From positions 1 to 53,093 of the forward strand of contig JAUIFP010000010.1 of NCBI GenBank assembly GCA_030430365.1: a stretch of 53,093 nucleotides of DNA, given 5' to 3'. Positions 24,921-31,714 of this stretch are shown here, in pieces (the stretch's first letter is position 1; each line of letters starts with the position of its first letter). Source of the DNA: Alphaproteobacteria bacterium (GTDB taxonomy: Bacteria; Pseudomonadota; Alphaproteobacteria; Sphingomonadales; Sphingomonadaceae). The notes under the pieces are model-generated. The model saw nothing but the letters and a program-made list of their open reading frames with translations, was not told where the DNA came from and ran no database searches. The translations under genes and the position numbers were made by a program.

Positions 24921-25814
24921 ATGCGCTCTGCACGCTCTACTACCGGCGGCCCGGGCGCCGAACGGACGCAGCTTGAACTGTTTCGTTCGGTCCCCGGCGA
25001 TCTCGCTCCGCGCGATGCGCAGGATCTGATGGCCTGGCCGTTTTTCAGCCTCGCCAAGAGCAGGCGCATTGCGGCGATCGACTTCAATATGGGCAAGACC
25101 CGGATATCGGTCGAGGCCGTGCCCGAACATGGCATGGCGACCATATGGGATGCCGACGTGCTGATCTGGGCGGCGAGCCAGCTCATCGAGGCGCGCGATG
25201 CCGGAAGGCCGACCTCGCGCCTCATGGTGACGACGCCACACGAAATATTAGCGTTCACCCGGCGGGGCACTGGCAAGGCGAGCTACGAGCGGCTCAAAGC
25301 CGCGCTCGACCGGCTGCAATCCACAACTGTCGCCACCTCGATCCGGCAGGAGCATCAGCGCCGCCGTCATCGCTTCTCGTGGATCAACGAATGGCGTGAA
25401 CTTGCGGACGGCCAGGGCCGTGCGCTTGGGATCGAGCTGATCCTGCCGGACTGGTTCTATGCTGGTGTACTCGACCGGGCGCTCGTGCTGACGATCGACC
25501 GGGCCTATTTCGATCTGACCGGCGGGCTGGAGCGCTGGCTCTATCGCATCGTGCGCAAACATGGCGGCAGGCAGGAAGGCGGGTGGAGCTTCGATGTTCC
25601 GCACCTCCATCTGAAGTCCGGCGTACTTTCGCCGCTGCGCCGCTTCGCTTTCGAGCTGCGCGGGATCGTCGCTCGTCAGCCGCTGCCCGGTTACGCCCTC
25701 AGGCTTGAACATGCACTTGGCCGCGATCGGCTGAATTTCGCTCCGATCCCGGAACATCAACTCGACCGTGCCATGCGCCGAATGGGCATTGACCCTGTGG
25801 ATAACCGGTCATGA
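24921..25814 (+). CDS. repA: replication initiator protein A (RepA)
   Basis: 297 aa, RPA-family replication initiator of Tn4371-like ICEs and broad-host plasmids. Motifs include FFSLAKSRRIAAIDF, IWDADVLIWAASQL, SYERLKAALDRLQSTTVAT, WINEW and LTGGLERWLYRIVRKHGG, ending HLKSGVLSPLRRFAFELR. It should bind iterons to open the replication origin of the excised circle. The iterons and a DnaA box lie at and just after its 3' end. Starts 5 nt after the AlpA-like gene. Confidence 0.88.
   Translation: MRSARSTTGGPGAERTQLELFRSVPGDLAPRDAQDLMAWPFFSLAKSRRIAAIDFNMGKTRISVEAVPEHGMATIWDADVLIWAASQLIEARDAGRPTSRLMVTTPHEILAFTRRGTGKASYERLKAALDRLQSTTVATSIRQEHQRRRHRFSWINEWRELADGQGRALGIELILPDWFYAGVLDRALVLTIDRAYFDLTGGLERWLYRIVRKHGGRQEGGWSFDVPHLHLKSGVLSPLRRFAFELRGIVARQPLPGYALRLEHALGRDRLNFAPIPEHQLDRAMRRMGIDPVDNRS
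25796..25804 (-). promoter_or_regulatory. DnaA box
   Basis: Perfect consensus DnaA box (TTATCCACA on the minus strand), inside the last codons of repA and directly before the iterons. A poorer match (TGTGGACAG) occurs near 25984. Confidence 0.75.
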
Positions 25815-25817
25815 GGT

Positions 25818-25882
25818 TCGGACTATCGGGAACGCCCGCACTCGGACGATCAGGAACGCGATCCTCGGACTATCGGGAACGC
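25818..25882 (+). repeat. three iterons of the replication origin
   Basis: Three direct copies of an 18-bp unit TCGGACTATCGGGAACGC at 25818-25835, 25842-25859 (two mismatches: G for T and A for G) and 25865-25882. Copies 1 and 3 are identical; starts are 24 and 23 nt apart, close to two helical turns. The spacing and place next to repA are those of plasmid iterons. Confidence 0.85.
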
Positions 25883-25919
25883 GTGTGGTCCGCGAACCCG
25901 CAGAAATGCTCGCGAAATC

Positions 25920-25980
25920 GCACCCCTTCTAACAGTGCTAATAGAATAGAATCCTTCGGATTCTTGCTAACCCAATTCGC
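25920..25980. other. AT-rich segment with hairpin, candidate unwinding element
   Basis: Between the iterons and DUF2840 the sequence is distinctly A+T-rich (about 25928-25970) in a G+C-rich element, as expected for an unwinding region. It includes a perfect hairpin AGAATCC-TTC-GGATTCT (25948-25964), which could also end repA transcription. Confidence 0.5.
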
Positions 25981-26051
25981 CGCTGTGGACAGATCGCGCG
26001 CCGCTTCGTCGGCCAGGCGTCTGCTCGACGGCGGCTCACAGGAGATCGGCA

Positions 26052-26570
26052 ATGAATAACGATGCACCCAGCGGTGCGTGCGGAGGCTGCGCATTGGGCT
26101 CGGCACGCAAGCAGCTGACCGAAGTCGAGCTGACCTGGATCGAGAAGAAGTTTGAGCACTGGATACGCTTCGGTCGGATTGCGCAGGATCGCATCGTCAC
26201 GCGCAGAACCCGCGTCGTCGGCTTCCGATCCGGCGCGATCTTCGCCTTCGTGCGCTGGATGGCGAACGACTATGGAACGATCAGTTCGCGCATCGATGTG
26301 CTGCGCGCTGTCGCGCCCGGTGAAGCCTACACGACCTTGCCGTTCGTGCGGCCCGGCGGTGAAATTCTGCTGCACATCGAGGGCTGGCCGAAGGTCAACG
26401 AGGTGTTGTCCGCGATCGACAGCGTGGAGACCGCCGGCGTCGATCCTTGCGAAGCCGCACCAGACCACTGGCGCCATGTTCACAATCGCATTGCCGCGGG
26501 GCAAAGCCCCCGACCTTATACGATGGAACGTCACCTTGCCTGGCTCAAGCGCCGGGAGATCGAGGGATGA
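26052..26570 (+). CDS. DUF2840 domain-containing protein
   Basis: 172 aa. LTEVELTWIEKKFEHWIRFGR, GAIFAFVRWMANDYGTISSRIDVLRAV and the LLHIEGWPKV segment are characteristic of DUF2840. The family is limited to ICEs and plasmids of this type and sits between repA (or parA) and the TraF-like peptidase; its role is unknown but conjugation-linked. AGGAG precedes the ATG; its stop overlaps the peptidase start (ATGA). No parA lies between repA and this gene here. Confidence 0.85.
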   Translation: MNNDAPSGACGGCALGSARKQLTEVELTWIEKKFEHWIRFGRIAQDRIVTRRTRVVGFRSGAIFAFVRWMANDYGTISSRIDVLRAVAPGEAYTTLPFVRPGGEILLHIEGWPKVNEVLSAIDSVETAGVDPCEAAPDHWRHVHNRIAAGQSPRPYTMERHLAWLKRREIEG

Positions 26571-27124
26571 CCCGCTTCGGCTATGTCGTCGCCACGCTCG
26601 TTTCTACGCAGGTGTTTATCGTCCTCTTCGTCGCGGCGGCGCTTGCCGATCCGCGTCCACGCGTCATCTGGAACGCCAGTGCCAGCGCGCCGATCGGTCT
26701 CTACCGGCTACATGCCGATCGCGATCCACGGGCAAATTCGCTGGTAGCCGTCACGCCGCCGCAACCATGGGCGCGCTGGATGGCCGAGCGCGGCTATCTC
26801 CCGGAAGGCGTGCCGCTCCTTAAACATGTGGCGGCAAAAGCGGGGCAGCGTGTTTGTCGCATCGGCAACATGGTCAGCGTCGATTGCCAGCCCGTTGCTG
26901 TCGCTCTGGGTCGCGACAGCCGAGGCCGCCCGCTGCCTGTGTGGCAGGGGTGTCGCAAACTTCGGTCGGGCGAATTTCTGTTCATGAACCCCACTGTGCC
27001 CGACAGCATGGACGGCCGCTATTTCGGCCCGCTTCGCACATCCGACATAATCGGTCGCGCAACGCCCATGTTCACGCGAGACACGGCGGAAGGACCGCTC
27101 ATCTGGCGGGGAATCGCGCGATGA
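26567..27124 (+). CDS. traF: S26 family signal peptidase, TraF-like
   Basis: 185 aa. One N-terminal membrane helix (residues about 7-27) anchors a periplasmic S26 serine peptidase: the catalytic Ser in ASAPIGLYRL (S40) and the general-base Lys in PLLKHVAAKAG (K86), then a GR-rich substrate region. In conjugation systems TraF processes the pilin TrbC to a cyclic pilus subunit. The start overlaps the DUF2840 stop and the stop overlaps the next start. Confidence 0.9.
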   Translation: MTRFGYVVATLVSTQVFIVLFVAAALADPRPRVIWNASASAPIGLYRLHADRDPRANSLVAVTPPQPWARWMAERGYLPEGVPLLKHVAAKAGQRVCRIGNMVSVDCQPVAVALGRDSRGRPLPVWQGCRKLRSGEFLFMNPTVPDSMDGRYFGPLRTSDIIGRATPMFTRDTAEGPLIWRGIAR

Positions 27125-27813
27125 GTCACAAGAGTCTTGCCGTCGCACTGGTACTGGCCGTGCAGATGGCCGGCTCATCGCCGGCTGCGGCGGAGCCGAC
27201 ACCCGGCATCGCCCAGGCCCAACCTTATGCAGCGCTTGTGACCGATGCAGCGCGGCGGTTCGGCATTTCCCAAGATTGGATATGGGCAGTCATACGCGTC
27301 GAAAGCAACGGCAACAGGTGGGCGGTTTCGTCTGCCGGAGCGATGGGCCTAATGCAGATCATGCCCGCAACCTGGGCCAATCTGCGTGCGCGTTATCGTC
27401 TCGGACCGGACCCGTTCGATCCGCGCGACAACATTATGGCGGGCGCAGCCTATTTGCGCGAGATGCACGACCGCTACGGCAATGCAACCGCCATGCTCGC
27501 CGCCTACAATGCCGGACCGGGCCGCTACGAACAGTATCTTTCGCAGGGCCGTCCGCTGCCTCGCGAGACGCGCGCCTATCTCGCGAAGCTGACAGCGGTC
27601 ACGGGCAATTCCAATAACGCGATGATTGCGGCTGTGACACCGCCTGACCCGTTTGCCTGGCGCCGCGCGGCTCTGTTTCCCGCACGGGCAGATGGTATCC
27701 CTACTAGGGAGGATGTGGTGACTGACGACACTTCGGATGCTTCGCAGACCACGCGGCCCGCTACCCCTGAGCGGCCGACAAACGGCCTGTTCGTATCGCT
27801 TTCAGAGCAATGA
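27121..27813 (+). CDS. lytic transglycosylase (conjugal transfer)
   Basis: 230 aa. A signal peptide (residues 1-24) precedes the SLT domain: the catalytic Glu in VIRVESNGN, then GAMGLMQIMPATW, FDPRDNIMAGAAYLREM and AAYNAGPGRYEQY. It cleaves peptidoglycan so that the secretion channel can cross the wall. A Pro/Thr-rich C-terminal tail follows. Overlaps the traF stop by 4 nt (ATGA), so it belongs to the same operon. Confidence 0.9.
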   Translation: MSHKSLAVALVLAVQMAGSSPAAAEPTPGIAQAQPYAALVTDAARRFGISQDWIWAVIRVESNGNRWAVSSAGAMGLMQIMPATWANLRARYRLGPDPFDPRDNIMAGAAYLREMHDRYGNATAMLAAYNAGPGRYEQYLSQGRPLPRETRAYLAKLTAVTGNSNNAMIAAVTPPDPFAWRRAALFPARADGIPTREDVVTDDTSDASQTTRPATPERPTNGLFVSLSEQ

Positions 27814-27959
27814 CGAGCGTCACCACCTACAGCGCCCCATGGCGTGCTCTCCGCCCCGCTGGAGTGCAGCAGAGAAGTGATCAGTCCCCTCAACTCACGA
27901 AGAAAAATCGATGGCAAGATAAAAGCCGCGATGTGCCGAGCCCTCTGCAGCCGGTCGTG

Positions 27960-27994
27960 GCCTTGTTTACCAAGGCTTTGCGGCGTTCCGCCGC
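27960..27994. other. candidate origin of transfer (tandem hairpins)
   Basis: In the 268-nt gap between the transglycosylase and relaxase genes there are two perfect hairpins: GCCTTG-TTTAC-CAAGGC (27960-27976) and GCGGCG-TTC-CGCCGC (27980-27994). Inverted repeats just upstream of a relaxase gene are where oriT usually lies. No nic site consensus was identified, so this is a position-based suggestion. Confidence 0.4.
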
Positions 27995-28081
27995 GAGGTG
28001 CGCGGCAATGTCCGCGATGTGTGCCTTTTGCCGTTTCCCGCCATTTGCGCGGCTTTGCCGCACATCGCAGGACTCCCGACC

Positions 28082-29812
28082 ATGAAAGGCGAGGATGACT
28101 TCCGTGTCCGGCCAGGCCGCATCCGCACGCGGGGCGGGCAGCGCGCACGGCCCGCCATCGCGCAGGCTCTTGCCGCCGCCCAGCGAGCCGGAGGCCTTGG
28201 CGCGGGACGCGCGCGATCTTCAGGTGGGATGCTTTCGACCTTCGGACGTGGGCGCGTCGCGAGCATTCGCGCCGCCCATCGTCTCGGTAGCCGGGCTCGC
28301 AACGTCGTTATGAAGGCGCGCGTGGTCCGGCACGGAGGCCGCTCGTCGCTTGGTGCACATCTCGATTATCTGCAACGCGACGGTGTCACCCGCGATGGCG
28401 AGCGTGGCATGCTATTTGGGACCGAGGGCGACGAATTCGACCGTAGCGAGTTTGCCGCGCGCTGCGAGGACGACCGGCACCATTTCCGCTTTATCGTCTC
28501 GCCCGAAGACGCCGGGCAAATGCGCGACCTCAAAACCTTCACGCGCGAGCTGATGGCGCAGATGGAAAAGGATCTCGGCACCCGTCTCGACTGGCGCGGA
28601 GTCGAGCACTGGAACACCGACAATCCCCATGTCCATATTATCGTGCGCGGCGTCGGCGAGGACGGCCGCGATCTTGTCATCGCGCGTGATTATATCCGCG
28701 AGGGCATGCGGGCGCAGGCGCGCGAGATCGTCACGCAGGAACTCGGCCTGCGCACCGATCTGGAAATCCACCAGTCGCTGCAGCGGCAGGTCGGTGCCGA
28801 GCGTTGGACCGATCTCGATTACCGATTGGCGCGAGAGCGGGACCGCAACGGCATCATCGACACTGCGCCCGAACGGGGAGTACGGCCCGGTTCGGATCAT
28901 GCACTGCGCATCGGCCGCTTGCGCAAGCTAGAAGGGCTCGGTCTCGCCGGCGAGGTCGCGCCCGGTCAGTGGACCATGTCTGGAAATGCCGAGACCGCGC
29001 TGCGCGAATTGCAGGCGCGCGGCGACATCATCAAGCGGATGCATCGTGCTATGTCGGAACGGGGAATCGATCGGGGTGCGGCCAGCTATGCGCTCGAACC
29101 CGAACCCGGCCAGAATGTGACGGGCAGGCTGGTCGAGTGTGGGCTGCATGACGAGCTGACCGGCAAGGCCTATGCGATTGTCGACGGCATCGATGGACGC
29201 ACGCACCACATCCAGCTTCCCGACATCGACTCGACGGGCAATTGCCGGCCCGGCGCGATCGTCGAGCTAAGGCACTTCGAGGATCGCAAAGGCCGGCAGC
29301 GCGTGGCGCTGGCCGTGCGCTCGGACATCGACCTTGAGGCGCAGGTCCGCGCGCCGGGTGCTACATGGCTGGATCGCCGAAACCTGTCGGGCGATGGACG
29401 TGACCTCGGGGGCGGTTTCGGGGCGGAGGTTCGCGACGCGATGGAAGCACGGGCGGAGCATCTCGCCGACGAGGGCCTGGCGCGGCGGCAGGGGCGACGG
29501 ATCATATTCGCCCGCAATCTGCTTGATACGCTCCGGAGGCGCGAACTGGATGCCACCGCCGAGAAACTGTCGGCGGAAATCGGCCTTCCGCATACGCCGT
29601 CACAGGCGGGCGATTACGTAATGGGCACCATGCGCCAGCGTTTGAACCTTGCCTCGGGCCGCTTCGCCATGATCGACAATGGCCTCGGGTTCCAGCTCGT
29701 GCCCTGGTCCCCATCGCTCGACCGGCAGATGGGCAAGCACATTTCCGGTGTCATGCGGGGTGACGGCGGCGTGGACTGGTCGCTCGGACGTGGACGGGGG
29801 CTGGGGCTGTAG
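28082..29812 (+). CDS. relaxase/mobilization nuclease, DUF3363 family (RlxS/VirD2-like)
   Basis: 576 aa. The HUH relaxase domain holds the nicking tyrosine in AHLDYLQRDG (about Y96) and the metal-binding histidines in EHWNTDNPHVHIIVRG (H176, H183, H185). A DUF3363 region follows (ERDRNG onward, about 250-430), and the C-terminal third (QAGDYVMGTMRQRL) may bind DNA. It nicks oriT and stays covalently bound to the transferred strand. The ATG at 28082 follows hairpins that may be its own oriT. This is the standard relaxase of the Tn4371-like group. Confidence 0.9.
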   Translation: MKGEDDFRVRPGRIRTRGGQRARPAIAQALAAAQRAGGLGAGRARSSGGMLSTFGRGRVASIRAAHRLGSRARNVVMKARVVRHGGRSSLGAHLDYLQRDGVTRDGERGMLFGTEGDEFDRSEFAARCEDDRHHFRFIVSPEDAGQMRDLKTFTRELMAQMEKDLGTRLDWRGVEHWNTDNPHVHIIVRGVGEDGRDLVIARDYIREGMRAQAREIVTQELGLRTDLEIHQSLQRQVGAERWTDLDYRLARERDRNGIIDTAPERGVRPGSDHALRIGRLRKLEGLGLAGEVAPGQWTMSGNAETALRELQARGDIIKRMHRAMSERGIDRGAASYALEPEPGQNVTGRLVECGLHDELTGKAYAIVDGIDGRTHHIQLPDIDSTGNCRPGAIVELRHFEDRKGRQRVALAVRSDIDLEAQVRAPGATWLDRRNLSGDGRDLGGGFGAEVRDAMEARAEHLADEGLARRQGRRIIFARNLLDTLRRRELDATAEKLSAEIGLPHTPSQAGDYVMGTMRQRLNLASGRFAMIDNGLGFQLVPWSPSLDRQMGKHISGVMRGDGGVDWSLGRGRGLGL

Positions 29813-29922
29813 TTTTATGGATTAGGACGGGCGGTGAACTGGCCGGTATTGGCTTTGCGCACTGAGACGGCTGCTGTTCCGCGTTGCTCAAATTCGACCG
29901 CTGCCGTCAGCACAACGATCGT

Positions 29923-29942
29923 TCATCCCCTAAAGGGGATGA
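29923..29942. promoter_or_regulatory. perfect inverted repeat, candidate operator
   Basis: 8-bp perfect inverted repeat TCATCCCC-TAAA-GGGGATGA, 33 nt upstream of the first codon of the following two-gene unit. With a 20-bp span it looks like a dimeric regulator site. The regulator is unknown. Confidence 0.5.
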
Positions 29943-29974
29943 GTTGTGATTAGACTGACAGCGCCGCTCCGCTC

Positions 29975-30850
29975 GTGGTAGAAACAAGCGTGGGTAACGA
30001 AGAAGAATTATGCGAAGCGCTTATTCGTCTCCTGGAAGCGGAGGCCGGTATTTCGCGCGCCGATATTTCCTTTCCTGAGCGCGACCATTCGGGACCGCCC
30101 GTGGAAATGAGACTGCGGATAGGCGAACAGCGTATCGCGATCGAGCACACGTTGATCGAGCCGTTCCCTCTGGCAATTCAGACCGGAAAGGAATTTGTCG
30201 AGCTCACGGCCGAGATCGAGCGCCAACTCCATGGCAACATGCCGAAGCCCGGAACCTATTCACTCGTGTTTCCAGTCCACCCGACGGAGGGACGACATCG
30301 CCGAACCCACGAAGAGCTTCAGAAGAAGCTGATCAGCTGGATAGTTCAGGCCAGTCACGAAATCCATGAAGAATGCCCTGAGCGAAAGGATCGGTATCAT
30401 TGCCCGTTCGGCTATCGCGGAACGAGAGCGATTGAGATCGATGGCATTCCGCTGGAACTGTCACTTCGGGTCCATTGGTCAGAAAGAGGACATCACGATG
30501 GCACCCTCTTCCTCGCCCGAACCGTTGGGGAAGATGTCGAAAGCCAGCGTCTGGTCCGGATGCACACCGCGCTCGATAAAAAGCTTCCTAAGCTCAGTCG
30601 CTGTGCCGCCGACGGTGACACGACATTTCTCATCCTAGAATGGTCGGACATCGCGCTCAGCAATCACATTGTCATAGCGCGAGCTCTCGAAGGAGCGCTT
30701 GCCGACCGCGACGATTGCCCGGATCATGTTTTCCTTGCGGATACCGCGACTGACAGCTGGCACTTCTTCCAGCCGATCATGGACGGCGAGTTCTCCATCG
30801 ACATGGAGTATATCGAGATTGACCGAGCCGAGTCTGTGGTGACCACATGA
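29975..30850 (+). CDS. hypothetical protein, possibly nuclease-like (291 aa)
   Basis: I know no named family. Soluble, no signal peptide. Residues about 28-62 read SFPERDHSGPPVEMRLRI, then GEQRIAIEHTLIEPF; a strand ending in an acidic residue followed by IEHT recalls the E-x-K/H core of PD-(D/E)XK-like nucleases, but the match is weak. The rest is mixed alpha/beta with ELTAEIERQL, TYSLVFPVHPTEGR and FLILEWSDIALSNH. The start is uncertain: GTG at 29975 or GTG at 29990. The stop overlaps the next start codon (ATGA), so the two are one transcription unit. It lies between relaxase and traG. Confidence 0.55.
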   Translation: MVETSVGNEEELCEALIRLLEAEAGISRADISFPERDHSGPPVEMRLRIGEQRIAIEHTLIEPFPLAIQTGKEFVELTAEIERQLHGNMPKPGTYSLVFPVHPTEGRHRRTHEELQKKLISWIVQASHEIHEECPERKDRYHCPFGYRGTRAIEIDGIPLELSLRVHWSERGHHDGTLFLARTVGEDVESQRLVRMHTALDKKLPKLSRCAADGDTTFLILEWSDIALSNHIVIARALEGALADRDDCPDHVFLADTATDSWHFFQPIMDGEFSIDMEYIEIDRAESVVTT

Positions 30851-31431
30851 ACGTGGTCCGCAACTGGCCTAAACCGCTCCTGGATCTCATAGAGCAATCC
30901 CATTCGCGGCACGTGATGGAACGCGTGCGCGATTACGATCCCGATGACCAAGCCTTCGATACGCTCGCCGAGATGAGCCGAGGGATGCTGGCGGCCTGCA
31001 AGCCCGAGGGCAACAGTTGCGTGATCATGAGTTCGCTGCTCGCTGAATGCCTGTCCGAGCCGCTCGGAATACCGATTCCGGTCGTTGCCGGTGCATTAAA
31101 GCTCGGCGGGGACTATATGTATGGGGACAATCGTGCCTTCGATGGCAAGCGGGTGTTTTCGGAAAGTAGCGACGATTGGGACGGCCACTGCTGGCTGTTG
31201 TTCGGTAGTTACATTGTCGATGTATCGCTCGGTCGAACCGCTCGAAGGGGTGAATGTCGAGCGCCACTGGCCAGAGCCGTAATCGGCGCTTTTGGCGAGC
31301 ACGTTGGCATGATTGCCGTCACCGAGGCCGGTGCGCGTAAGGCGAACCTGCGATACCTTCCGCGCTATGTCCTGACTCCAGATCAGGTGCTGGCGCTCGC
31401 GGGGGGCGCCATGCAGAAGTTCGGTCTTTGA
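30847..31431 (+). CDS. hypothetical protein, transglutaminase-like cysteine-protease fold?
   Basis: 194 aa, soluble. The sequence places a Cys (GNSCVIMSSLLAECL, C58), a His (WDGHCWLLFG, H114) and an Asp (YIVDVSL, D125) in the order and spacing of the Cys-His-Asp triad of transglutaminase-like proteins, with PVVAGAL after the helix as in that fold. This is motif reading only. It is translationally coupled to the preceding gene. No immunity or antitoxin gene is apparent besides these two, so one may control the other. Confidence 0.55.
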   Translation: MNVVRNWPKPLLDLIEQSHSRHVMERVRDYDPDDQAFDTLAEMSRGMLAACKPEGNSCVIMSSLLAECLSEPLGIPIPVVAGALKLGGDYMYGDNRAFDGKRVFSESSDDWDGHCWLLFGSYIVDVSLGRTARRGECRAPLARAVIGAFGEHVGMIAVTEAGARKANLRYLPRYVLTPDQVLALAGGAMQKFGL

Positions 31432-31617
31432 AACCGTCTTGTGGAAGACCGATCCGACTTCAACGGGGAATCATCGCAATTGCCATGCTTCTGAATTGGT
31501 TTGCCGCCCACGTCCGCAGTGCTCGAAGGCCAGCTGCCGGGTCGACAAGTTTGAACATTGAATCACAGGATTGACGGCTTGAAACCGACTTTCCGTGTCC
31601 ACGCGGAATAAGCCGAT

Positions 31618-31644
31618 TACGCCATTCCCTGTCTTTCTTCGCCA
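31618..31644 (+). repeat. 27-bp direct repeat, copy 1 (upstream of traG)
   Basis: Matches 42310-42336 at 26 of 27 positions, same orientation. Both start TACGCCATTC and end TTCTTCGCCA. A CTTGTTGA octamer follows in both, at slightly different distances. The 283-nt gap it sits in has no gene. Confidence 0.75.
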
Positions 31645-31691
31645 CGCTGCGCTGGACACGAACGCCGCTTGCATCCGTGCCTTGTTGACAT

Positions 31692-31710
31692 CCTCCTTGT
31701 GACAAGGAGG
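31692..31710 (+). promoter_or_regulatory. hairpin that sequesters the traG Shine-Dalgarno
   Basis: Perfect 8-bp stem CCTCCTTG / CAAGGAGG with loop TGA; the 3' arm contains the whole AAGGAGG SD, 5 nt before the ATG at 31715. In the mRNA it would hide the ribosome binding site. A consensus-like TTGACA (31685-31690) lies directly before it, so as DNA the palindrome could also be a repressor site. Confidence 0.7.
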
Positions 31711-31714
31711 TCTA

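Noticed and set aside
27810-28085. 91-aa frame overlapping the transglycosylase stop (ATGA)
   Set aside because: Composition is not protein-like and it covers the candidate oriT; the overlap alone is not enough.
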